Shown piece by piece: positions 1-6,887 of a DNA stretch of 20,121 nucleotides. Source of the stretch: CAZHGD01 sp964531735 (GTDB lineage: Bacteria; Armatimonadota; UBA10988); the NCBI GenBank assembly GCA_964531735.1, contig CAZHGD010000135.1:1-20121 (forward strand). Reading direction: 5' to 3'. The position numbers were made by a program, and so were the translations under genes. The first letter of the stretch is position 1. Every line of letters begins with the position of its first letter. Under the pieces are notes generated by a model. The model did not search any database and was not told the origin of the DNA. It worked only from the letters and a program-made list of their open reading frames with translations.

Positions 1-1857
1 TCACAACCCCCGCGCGTACACCCGCACCTCGCACACCCGCGCGTGGTCCAGTCCGTTGGTGCCCGTCACCATCAGCCGCAGCGCGCGGACACCGGCGCAG
101 GGCATCAGGTCGTGGACGCGTCGGCGCTGGTAGTTGCCGGTCACCGAGACCACCGGCGACCACTCGTCGCCGCCCACGTCCAGGGCAATCTCGTAGTCGG
201 CAACAGTCTCCGGCTGCGCGCGGCCCCACTGCATCCGTGCCGCGTAGTCGTCGCTCTGCGTGAGCGTCAGCACGCGGTGCAGGCCGGTGTCGAAGACCAA
301 CTGCACCTGGGCGACCTCGATCGGGTCGGACCAGCGCAGTTCCAGCCAGGCCGGCAAGCCCACCGCCGGGTCGGACATCCAGCGGCCCGTGCCCGGCACC
401 GCGCGGCCGGCCGGCGCGCCCTTCGGCCCGCTGTCGGCGCGCGTGAAGCCGGTCACCACGTTCAGGGCCGGGCCGTCGGCCTGCGCGCTCGACGCCGTGA
501 TCTCGGCGCGCTTGGCCAGGTCGAAGAAGTCGTTGTTGCGCACGCCGATCAGGTACGCGTCATCGCGCAACAGGCGTTGTTGGATGGCGCCGACGGCCGC
601 CTCGTCACCGGCGATGGTGGCCGGATCGACACCGTGCGCCGCGCAGTAGGCCGCGGCCGTGCCGACGCCCTGCCCCACCGCCGCGCAGGTGGCCATCACC
701 CGAATGCTCGCGAAGCCGATATGCGTCGCGCTCAGGTTGCGGCCGGCGAACAGCAGGTTCGGCACCGTCGCCGAGACGCACGAGCGCAGCGGGATGTCGT
801 ACAGGTGCGGCGGCAACGGACCCGACGCCGGCGCCAGGTGCGGCGCGTCGATGCCCTCAGGCGGATGCCGGTCCACCGGCCAGCCACCGTAGGCGATGGC
901 GTCCGGCTGTCGGCGGCTCTCCAGCACATCCGCTTCGCAGAGCACGTGTTGACCGATGAACCGCCGGCTCTCGCGTTTGCCCGGCAGGAAGCCGAACCAA
1001 TCGAGCGCCCAGTGCTCCGCGCCGTGGTCACCACCGTTCTTGATGTGGTCCCAGACGCCGAGCATGATGGCCAGCAGCTCGTCGCGGATGGCCTCGTTGT
1101 CCTTGATGGTGTCGAGCGTGCCGCCCCACTCCACCCACCAGTAGCCGTACTCCAGACCGCGATCCACACCGGCTTGCGCGTGCGAGCGCAGGCGCAGGTC
1201 GTCCTCAGTGAACACGCGCGCCCAGGGCGGCGCCTGGAACGGCATCGGCCGATCGTGCCGGCGCGCGGTGAACAGCAGCGTCGAGCCGAGCGACAGCGTG
1301 TCGGCGGTCTCCTCGGCCAGCGGCTCAGCATACTCCTCGCGGCTCTCGCGCCCGCGGCGGAACGGCGCTCCCGCCGCCGCGCCCAGCCCGCCGTCACCGG
1401 TGCAGTCGCAGAAGACGTCGGCGGTGATGCGGAACTCGTCCTCGGTGCTCGGGCGCAAGGCTCGGGCCGAGACGAGGCGGCCGGCGGCCATCTCGACGTC
1501 GACCACACTGGTGTTGAGCAGCAGTTCGAGGTTCGGCTCGGCGCGGCAGAGGTCGTAGAGCACCAGATCGAGCATCGACGCCGACCGCTGCGGATTGCGG
1601 ACGCTGCACTCCAGGCGGATCTCCTCGATCAGGCCGCCCTCGCGCGCCTCGGTGGCCAACTCCTGCCCGCGGCCGCCGCTGGCGTCGGCGCCGACGATAT
1701 GCATCCGCACTTCGCTGGACGCGTTGCCGCCCAGCACGGGACGGTCATGGACCAGCACCACCTGAGCCCCGCAGCGAGCGGCCGCCAGGGCGCAACAGAC
1801 GCCGGCCATGCCGCCGCCGGCCACCATTACCTCGCCGGTCAGGTCGTGCTGGTCCAT
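1..1857 (-). CDS. FAD-dependent oxidoreductase with C-terminal discoidin-like domain
   Basis: A 618-residue protein of the FAD-dependent oxidoreductase family (PF12831 type), probably oxidising or reducing a sugar-like substrate; the substrate is unknown. The N-terminus has a dinucleotide-binding GGGMAG at residues 14-19 followed by the FAD-family stretch LGGNASSEVR near 42-51. A second FAD-contact segment, ADVFCDCTGDGGLG, lies at about 146-159, and a C-terminal one, NLLFAGRNLSATHIG, at about 367-381. Residues from about 455 to the end look like a beta-sandwich of the F5/8-type C class, seen in other large members of this family. There is no signal peptide, so it is likely cytoplasmic. The ATG lies 8 nt after the stop of the isomerase gene at 1866, and its GAGG ribosome site overlaps that stop, implying translational coupling. 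The stop codon is complete at the window edge. Confidence 0.88.
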   Translation of the reverse strand: MDQHDLTGEVMVAGGGMAGVCCALAAARCGAQVVLVHDRPVLGGNASSEVRMHIVGADASGGRGQELATEAREGGLIEEIRLECSVRNPQRSASMLDLVLYDLCRAEPNLELLLNTSVVDVEMAAGRLVSARALRPSTEDEFRITADVFCDCTGDGGLGAAAGAPFRRGRESREEYAEPLAEETADTLSLGSTLLFTARRHDRPMPFQAPPWARVFTEDDLRLRSHAQAGVDRGLEYGYWWVEWGGTLDTIKDNEAIRDELLAIMLGVWDHIKNGGDHGAEHWALDWFGFLPGKRESRRFIGQHVLCEADVLESRRQPDAIAYGGWPVDRHPPEGIDAPHLAPASGPLPPHLYDIPLRSCVSATVPNLLFAGRNLSATHIGFASIRVMATCAAVGQGVGTAAAYCAAHGVDPATIAGDEAAVGAIQQRLLRDDAYLIGVRNNDFFDLAKRAEITASSAQADGPALNVVTGFTRADSGPKGAPAGRAVPGTGRWMSDPAVGLPAWLELRWSDPIEVAQVQLVFDTGLHRVLTLTQSDDYAARMQWGRAQPETVADYEIALDVGGDEWSPVVSVTGNYQRRRVHDLMPCAGVRALRLMVTGTNGLDHARVCEVRVYARGL

Positions 1858-1865
1858 GCCGTGCC

Positions 1866-2705
1866 TCAGCCCTCCACCGCCGCCTTGACCACCGCCAGGT
1901 CCGCGGCCACCTCGGCGAACCAGTCGGCGCCACCGGTCTCGAGCGACAACGCCTGGCTGTAGCCCAGCGCCTTCAGCCGCTTCAGGACGGCCGCCGCCTC
2001 CACCGCGCCCGCGCCGAGCCGACAGGAGTCGTAGCGGTGCCCGTCGAGCGACGGCAAACCGGCCTTGCTGTCGGCCGGCAGGCGCACGAAGTCCTTCACG
2101 TGGACGTGCTTGATGCGCGGCGCCCAGGTCTCCAGCACGTCGAGCGGCCGGTCACCGCCGAGCACGAAGTTGCCCATGTCGAAGGTCGTCATGATCTCCG
2201 GCTGGCACTGGTCGACGACTTCTTTCAGTTGCGCGCTCGAGGCGTGCACACCCAGGTCGGCGCCAAACGCTTCCAGCAGCAGTTCCACGCCGGCGTCACG
2301 CGCGAAGCCCAGACAGGCGTTCATGCCGTCGGCCACCAGCTTGCGCGCCTCGGTGCCGCTGAGGTTGGGATGGCTGCGCGAGCCGGCGATCATGGCGCGC
2401 GGAATGCCCCACTTGTGGCAGCGCTCGATGTCCTCGCGCAGCAGGTCGTTGGTCTTCCGGCGCACGACTACATCCGGCTCCACCAGGTTGGCCAGCGCGT
2501 CGTAGCAAGGCATGGTCAGCCCGGCGTCGGCGACCTGCTGGGCGAAGTCGCGTTCCAGGTCCGGCCGACCGCGGAACAACGTGGTCGCCGGCTCAACCGC
2601 TTCGATGCCGACACCGCGAATGCCGGTGAGCATCTGCGTCATGGTCCACTCGCCGCTGAGAACACGGCCGTGGCCGCACAAGGTCATCAGGCAGTAGGGC
2701 CGCAT
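1866..2705 (-). CDS. Sugar phosphate isomerase/epimerase, TIM barrel (AP endonuclease 2 fold)
   Basis: A 279-residue protein of the xylose-isomerase-like TIM-barrel family (PF01261), which interconverts ketoses or epimers using a divalent metal. The expected acidic/histidine metal quartet is visible: E145 in LLLEAFG, D176 in TTFDMGN, H202 in KHVHVKDF and E256 in LSLETGG. The segment GIEAVEP near residues 33-39 is typical of the first strands. I chose ATG at 2705 (MRPYCL) over an in-frame upstream ATG at 2732, because TTGGAGAG sits about 6 nt upstream. The gene is first in a two-gene operon with the FAD oxidoreductase, so both probably act on the same sugar. The exact substrate cannot be told from sequence. 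Confidence 0.87.
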   Translation of the reverse strand: MRPYCLMTLCGHGRVLSGEWTMTQMLTGIRGVGIEAVEPATTLFRGRPDLERDFAQQVADAGLTMPCYDALANLVEPDVVVRRKTNDLLREDIERCHKWGIPRAMIAGSRSHPNLSGTEARKLVADGMNACLGFARDAGVELLLEAFGADLGVHASSAQLKEVVDQCQPEIMTTFDMGNFVLGGDRPLDVLETWAPRIKHVHVKDFVRLPADSKAGLPSLDGHRYDSCRLGAGAVEAAAVLKRLKALGYSQALSLETGGADWFAEVAADLAVVKAAVEG

Positions 2706-3056
2706 GGGCACTCTCCAACTGCGGCGGAGCATAGCGCAATACTGCTGTCATGAACAGCCGGGAGGAGAGCGATCGGGGCGGTCGAACCGCCCGGCGACTC
2801 GCTGGCGGACGGACGGGTGGCCCACCGCTCGCCGGAGCCGCACCGCCGTCACGAGTTGTTCACTTGCCCAGCGCGGTGAGTCGGGAACAACCGGCCAGCG
2901 AGCCGTGTCTACGGGCTGCGTGAGCGGTCACAAGACGCCGGCAGGTGGCTGGCCGCCACAGACTCGAGCCGCTTTGGGTCGGCGTTATGCGGACTTCGGC
3001 TCCTGCATAGCGCGGGCCGATGAGCCAAGGTATCCTGGCAGGAAAGGACTGAAGCG
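2706..3056. other. Divergent intergenic region, 351 nt, with short inverted repeats
   Basis: No convincing gene is present. The region separates two divergent genes and must hold both promoters. Visible structure: an imperfect dyad at 2745-2757 (CTGT, 5 nt, ACAG-like), a perfect 7-bp inverted repeat GGGCGGT/ACCGCCC at 2776-2792 with a 3-nt loop, and a 7-bp inverted repeat GTTGTTC (2855-2861) / GAACAAC (2885-2891). A poor -10-like TATCCT lies at 3031-3036 in front of the plus-strand gene. No TTGACA/TATAAT pair was found. Confidence 0.5.
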
Positions 3057-3635
3057 ATGCAGACTAACGCGCTGGACGTCGGAGGTGCGCTCAAGCTGGC
3101 CTGGGACGGCTTCGTCAAGAACGTCGCCGCGCTGATCGTCGGTGCCATCATCATGGGCATCGTGGTCTGTTGCTCCCTGTGCCTTCTGGCCGGCCCGATG
3201 ACGGTTGGCTATGCCAAGCTCTGCCTCAAGGCGGCGCGCGGTGAGAATGCTGAGATCGGTGACGTCTTCAGCGGGTTCAGCGTCATCGTGCCGTCGTTCC
3301 TGCTGTTCCTGATCATGGGCATTGCCATCAGCATCGGCTTCGTGCTCTGCGTGCTGCCGGGCCTGTTGCTGTGCTTCGCGCTGGCCTGGGCGCCGTTCCT
3401 CATGGCCGACGGCGACACCGACCCGATGAGCTGCCTGCGCCGCTCGTGGGAATTCACCCGCGCCAACTTCGGCGCCGCCATCGTCTTCGTGCTGGTGGCC
3501 GGCATCGTCGGCAGCGTCGGCAGCGCCATTGGCGGTCTCGGCCAAATCGTCACCATGCCGATTGGGCAGATGATGATGGCCTACGGCTTCCTGAGCGCCT
3601 TTGGCGGCGGGCGCAACGACGCCCCGTACGTCTGA
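3057..3635 (+). CDS. Integral membrane protein, DUF975-like
   Basis: A 192-residue hydrophobic protein with about four membrane segments (roughly 22-46, 78-96, 98-115 and 138-158) and a Gly-rich C-terminus. The stretch GPMTVGYAKLCLKAARGE followed by DVFSGF, and the later LPGLLLCFALAWAPFLMAD then SCLRRSWEFTR, recall the DUF975-type families of unknown function, in which a membrane core carries short amphipathic helices. No enzymatic motif or signal peptide is visible. The ATG is preceded by AGGAAAGGA. The gene stands alone: its upstream neighbour is divergent, and a strong hairpin follows it before the dehydrogenase gene. Family assignment is tentative; that it is a membrane protein is clear. 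Confidence 0.75.
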   Translation: MQTNALDVGGALKLAWDGFVKNVAALIVGAIIMGIVVCCSLCLLAGPMTVGYAKLCLKAARGENAEIGDVFSGFSVIVPSFLLFLIMGIAISIGFVLCVLPGLLLCFALAWAPFLMADGDTDPMSCLRRSWEFTRANFGAAIVFVLVAGIVGSVGSAIGGLGQIVTMPIGQMMMAYGFLSAFGGGRNDAPYV

Positions 3636-3674
3636 CCTTCCACGGCTGCGACCACCACGGTCACAGCCTGCCAC

Positions 3675-3715
3675 CTGCGGCCCGGATGTCGCGCTCGACG
3701 CGGTCCGGGCCGCAG
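3675..3715 (+). terminator. 12-bp perfect hairpin downstream of membrane protein gene
   Basis: CTGCGGCCCGGA (3675-3686) is the exact reverse complement of TCCGGGCCGCAG (3704-3715). The 17-nt loop can form a further 4-bp CGCG stem. It starts 39 nt after the stop at 3635 and ends 17 nt before the next ATG. No T-run follows (TGCTTGGG), so it is not a classic intrinsic terminator. It may terminate without a U-tract, protect the mRNA 3' end, or act as a leader structure for the following gene. Confidence 0.5.
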
Positions 3716-3732
3716 TGCTTGGGAGCGCAACC

Positions 3733-4764
3733 ATGCAGGCAGTGGTCAAGTACGGGCGCGGCTTCAAAGAGATTGAGCTGCGCGACGTGCCGGAGCCGCC
3801 CATCGGCCCAGCCGATGCGCTCGTCGCCGTCCACGCCGCGGGCATCTGTGGCAGCGACATCGAACAGTGGCACGACGGCGTGCCCTGGCCCATCAACGTC
3901 CCCGTGATCTGCGGCCACGAGTTCTGCGGCCGAGTCGTCGCCGTCGGCGATCAGGTCACCGCCTTCGCCACCGGTCACCGCGTGGTCTCCGAGACCGCCG
4001 CGGTCATCTGCGGCCGCTGCCCGGCCTGTCGTAGCGGGCACTACAACCTGTGCCCGTCGCGACTCGGCTTCGGTTACGGCACCGATGGCGCGTTCACTCG
4101 TCTGGTCAAGGTGCCCGAGCGCTGCCTGCACCACGTGCCCGCGAGCGTGCCGGACGAGTATGCCTGCCTGGCCGAGCCGCTGAGCGTGGCCTACAGCGCC
4201 GTGGTCACCCGCGCGCGGGTCAGGCCGGGCGAACCGTTGGTGGTCATCGGCCCGGGGCCCATCGGCCTGTTCTGCGTGCAGATGGCCCGCGTCTCCGGCG
4301 CCACGCCGATCTACGCGGTGGGCACGCCGGCCGACGACCGCCGGCTGGGCACGGCGCTGGCCGTCGGCGCCGACCACCGGCTCGACGCCGCGGAGGCGGC
4401 CGAGGCGATCCTCGCTGCCACCGGCCGCTGGGGCGTGCCGACCGTCATCGACGCCGCGGGCAACAGCGCGGCCGAGCAACTGGCACTCACCGTGGCCGCG
4501 CGCGACGGCGAGATCGTCAAACTCGGCTGGGGGCGGCGACCGCTGGAGGTCGACTACGACCCGTTGGTACAGAAAGCGGTCACGCTGGCAGGCAGCTTCA
4601 GCCATACCTGGCGCAGTTGGGAAGCCGTGCTGGCACTGCTGGCCGCGGGCCGGATCGACATGGCGGCGATGGTCACGCATCAGTTCGCCTTGAGTGACTG
4701 GCTGCCGGCGTTCGAGACCATGGAGCGGCAGGAAGCCGTCAAGGTTGTGCTGCATCCGGCTTGA
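3733..4764 (+). CDS. Zinc-dependent alcohol/polyol dehydrogenase (MDR family)
   Basis: A 343-residue medium-chain dehydrogenase/reductase that would oxidise a secondary alcohol of a polyol or sugar with NAD(P)+. Catalytic-zinc residues are present: C39 in AAGICGSD, H62-E63 in CGHEFCG, and E148 in LAEPLS. The structural zinc lobe has C93, C96, C99 and C107. The Rossmann glycines are in VVIGPGPIGLF (G173, G175, G178). The closest named groups are sorbitol dehydrogenase and L-threonine 3-dehydrogenase-like enzymes, but I cannot assign the substrate. The start is ATG 3733 with GGGAG 7 nt upstream; an in-frame start at 3601 would overlap the preceding gene and run through the hairpin. Its neighbour downstream is a second sugar-type dehydrogenase. 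Confidence 0.9.
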   Translation: MQAVVKYGRGFKEIELRDVPEPPIGPADALVAVHAAGICGSDIEQWHDGVPWPINVPVICGHEFCGRVVAVGDQVTAFATGHRVVSETAAVICGRCPACRSGHYNLCPSRLGFGYGTDGAFTRLVKVPERCLHHVPASVPDEYACLAEPLSVAYSAVVTRARVRPGEPLVVIGPGPIGLFCVQMARVSGATPIYAVGTPADDRRLGTALAVGADHRLDAAEAAEAILAATGRWGVPTVIDAAGNSAAEQLALTVAARDGEIVKLGWGRRPLEVDYDPLVQKAVTLAGSFSHTWRSWEAVLALLAAGRIDMAAMVTHQFALSDWLPAFETMERQEAVKVVLHPA

Positions 4765-4790
4765 CAGCACGCCCGAACCCTGGTGATCTT
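4761..4790 (+). promoter_or_regulatory. Candidate sigma70 promoter for the Gfo/Idh-thiN pair
   Basis: A perfect TTGACA (4761-4766) overlaps the stop of the dehydrogenase gene. A weak -10, TGATCT or GATCTT, follows at 17-18 nt and is preceded by TGG (an extended -10 possibility). It lies about 36 nt before the GTG start. The -10 is poor, so this is only a candidate. Confidence 0.25.
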
Positions 4791-4825
4791 GGCGCAGTAG
4801 ACCAGCGAGTGAGTTGGAGAAGACA

Positions 4826-5974
4826 GTGGACAAGCTACGAGTAGGCGTAATCGGCGTCGGTGGGCGTGGCGGCCTGGCCCGCAACCTGCATCAGCCCGAG
4901 AGCGGCGGCAGGTCGGTGCTGGTGGCCGGCGCCGACGTCAACGAAGGGATTCTCGGCAACTTCGGCCGCGAGGTCGATGGCGCCGCCACCTATACCGACT
5001 ACCGCCGGTTGCTCGACCGTGACGACATCGACGCGGTCATGGTCACCTCGCCGGACTTCATGCACGAAGAGCACGCGGTCGCGGCCTTGGAGGCCGGCAA
5101 GCACGTGTACTGCGAGAAGCCGATGGCCATCACGGTGGCCGGCTGCGACCGCATGATGCGCGCCTGGAAGGCCAGCGGCAAGCACTTCATGGTCGGCTTC
5201 AACATGCGCTACATGAACTGCTTCCGGGTCATGAAGGAGATCATCGACTCCGGCACCATCGGCGCCATCAAGGCGGTCTGGGTGCGGCACTTCGTCGGCC
5301 TGGGCGGGCACTTCTACTACCACGACTGGCACGCCGTGCAGCAGACGGCCACCTCGCTGCTGCTGCAGAAGGGCAGCCACGACCTGGACATGATCCACTG
5401 GCTGACCGGGGCCTATACGCAGCGGGTGACCGCGTTCGGCGCGCTGAGCTGGTACGGCGGCGACAAGCCGAACGACCTGATCTGCCCCGAGTGCCCCGAG
5501 GCCGCCACCTGCCCCGACAAGCAGTCGCCGTGGCCCGGCCACGAGAAGTGCTGCTTCCGCCAGGAGGTGGACGTCGAAGACAACAACATGGTCCTGATGC
5601 AGCTCGAGGGCGGCATCCTGGCCAGCTACCTGCAGTGCCACTTCACGCCGGAGTACCACCGCAACTACGTCTTCATCGGCACCGAAGGCCGGCTGGAGAA
5701 CACCATCGGCGAAGAGGTGATCGAGGTCAAGACGCGGGGCGGCACGCACTACAAGCAGCTCTCGGACCGCACCCACCGGGTCAAGCCGGCCCAGGGCTCG
5801 CACGGCGGCGCCGACCCGCAGATCACCGCCGCGTTCGTCGACATGATCCTGCACAACACCGAGCCGCCGGTGCCGCCGCTGGCCGGTCGCCAGGCGGTGG
5901 CCGTCGGTTGCTGCGCCACGGATTCGCTGCGCGGCAACGGCGCCCCGGTCGACATACCGCCGGTCGCCGAGTAG
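4826..5974 (+). CDS. Gfo/Idh/MocA family oxidoreductase with Cys-rich insert
   Basis: A 382-residue NAD(P)-dependent sugar dehydrogenase of the glucose-fructose oxidoreductase/inositol dehydrogenase family. The N-terminal Rossmann motif is VGVIGVGGRGG (residues 6-16). The catalytic-lysine motif EKP is at 97-99, and the active-site segment KGSHDLDMIHW is at about 182-192. An unusual insert holds C220, C223, C229, C242 and C243 just before the conserved acidic strand; it could bind metal or form disulfides. I chose GTG 4826 because GGAGAAG lies about 5 nt upstream; an in-frame TTG at 4814 would add four residues but overlaps that ribosome site. It sits 61 nt after the zinc dehydrogenase and 15 nt before thiN, suggesting one transcript. 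Confidence 0.9.
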   Translation: MDKLRVGVIGVGGRGGLARNLHQPESGGRSVLVAGADVNEGILGNFGREVDGAATYTDYRRLLDRDDIDAVMVTSPDFMHEEHAVAALEAGKHVYCEKPMAITVAGCDRMMRAWKASGKHFMVGFNMRYMNCFRVMKEIIDSGTIGAIKAVWVRHFVGLGGHFYYHDWHAVQQTATSLLLQKGSHDLDMIHWLTGAYTQRVTAFGALSWYGGDKPNDLICPECPEAATCPDKQSPWPGHEKCCFRQEVDVEDNNMVLMQLEGGILASYLQCHFTPEYHRNYVFIGTEGRLENTIGEEVIEVKTRGGTHYKQLSDRTHRVKPAQGSHGGADPQITAAFVDMILHNTEPPVPPLAGRQAVAVGCCATDSLRGNGAPVDIPPVAE

Positions 5975-5989
5975 CCGGGACCGCCGCCG

Positions 5990-6619
5990 ATGCGCCCGCG
6001 CACGGCCCTGGTCCTGGCCAACGGCGAGCCGCCTCCGCCTGCCTTGCTCCGGCAACAGGCGGAGGCGGCGGACTGGTTCGTCTGCACCGACGGAGCCCTG
6101 TCCGCAGCTTTGGCCAGTGGCGTCACGCCGGCGGCCGTCGCGGGCGACTTCGACTCGCTGCCGGCCGTGGTCCCCGCGGCGGTGGAGCAGGTGCTCACCC
6201 CGGCCCAGGACACCAACGATCTGGAGAAGACGTTGGCGCTGGTGGCCGGCCGCGGCTTCTCGCGCGCCGTGGTGCTCGGCGCCGGTGGCGGCCGCTGGGA
6301 CCAGTTCTACGCCAACCTCGGCGTGTTCGCCCGCTACGCGGCGACGTTGAGCATCGAGGCCGGCGATGCCCACGGCTGGCTGACCACCCTCGCCGCCGGA
6401 CCGTGGCACGACTGCGACCTCGCCGCCGGCACGGTGGTTTCGCTCCTGCCACTGCCAGCCGCCGAGGGCGTCTGCATCACCGGGGTGCGCTGGCCGCTCA
6501 AGCAGGCGACGCTACACCTGATGGACGGCGGCTTCTCCATCAGCAATGAGGCCGTCGCTCCGCCGGTGCAGGTGCGCTACGCGAGCGGCTGCCTGGCGGT
6601 CTACCAGGTGACCGCCTAG
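5990..6619 (+). CDS. thiN: Thiamine pyrophosphokinase
   Basis: A 209-residue thiamine pyrophosphokinase, which transfers pyrophosphate from ATP to thiamine to make thiamine diphosphate in the cytoplasm. Family motifs appear in order: GDFDS at 52-56, DTNDLEK at 74-80, the nucleotide-binding GAGGGRWDQ at about 97-105, and SISNE at 183-187 in the C-terminal beta domain that holds thiamine. The length is normal for bacterial enzymes. The family's usual GGR-x-DH reads GGRWDQ here, a small variation. The gene starts 15 nt after the Gfo/Idh gene and seems co-transcribed with it; no TPP riboswitch is visible in the short gap. It ends 6 nt from the convergent DUF6504-like gene. Confidence 0.9.
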   Translation: MRPRTALVLANGEPPPPALLRQQAEAADWFVCTDGALSAALASGVTPAAVAGDFDSLPAVVPAAVEQVLTPAQDTNDLEKTLALVAGRGFSRAVVLGAGGGRWDQFYANLGVFARYAATLSIEAGDAHGWLTTLAAGPWHDCDLAAGTVVSLLPLPAAEGVCITGVRWPLKQATLHLMDGGFSISNEAVAPPVQVRYASGCLAVYQVTA

Positions 6620-6625
6620 CGCGGC

Positions 6626-6862
6626 TCAGTCCCACATCGTCTCCATCCGCCATTGGCCCAGTTCGTCGCAACTCACATCGAACAGGCCGCCCGCCTCGAC
6701 GCGGTAGAACCGGCGCGGCAGATCGCCTTCCCACCACCGGCCGCTCTCGCGCCAACGGTCCAGCACCTGCTGCACCGGCCGGCTCTGCCCGCTCAGCTCC
6801 AGCGCCACCGGCCGACCGGTGGCATCGGTGCGCACGTTGATCGGGTGGTTCAGTCGCCGCAT
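6626..6862 (-). CDS. Small DUF6504-like protein next to ImuB-like polymerase
   Basis: A 78-residue protein rich in Trp and Arg, with the core VLDRWRESGRWWEGD followed by RRFYRVEAGG and a C-terminal W-R-M-E-T-M-W-D. This matches my memory of DUF6504, a small domain found fused to or beside ImuB/DinB-type Y-family polymerases; its biochemical role is not known. I chose ATG 6862 because GGAGG lies 9 nt upstream; upstream in-frame starts would run back into the polymerase gene. It begins 25 nt after the polymerase stop and is almost certainly co-transcribed with it. It probably helps recruit or position the accessory polymerase; this is inferred from context only. Confidence 0.65.
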   Translation of the reverse strand: MRRLNHPINVRTDATGRPVALELSGQSRPVQQVLDRWRESGRWWEGDLPRRFYRVEAGGLFDVSCDELGQWRMETMWD

Positions 6863-6887
6863 GGGCACCAGCCTCCGTGGCGCTTGT

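Noticed and set aside
43..1962. Long plus-strand open frame of 639 codons opposite the FAD oxidoreductase
   Set aside because: It mirrors the minus-strand gene, is rich in Arg, Ala and His, and has no family motifs; such antisense frames arise from high G+C at third positions.
2745..2757. CTGT...ACAG dyad as an E. coli-type LexA box
   Set aside because: The spacer is 5 nt, not 8, and the downstream gene is a sugar isomerase.
5975..5989. TPP riboswitch in front of thiN
   Set aside because: The 15-nt gap is far too short and no thi-box motif is visible upstream.
4835..6409. Long minus-strand open frame of 524 codons opposite the Gfo/Idh gene and thiN
   Set aside because: It crosses two real genes with clear motifs on the other strand and has low-complexity composition.
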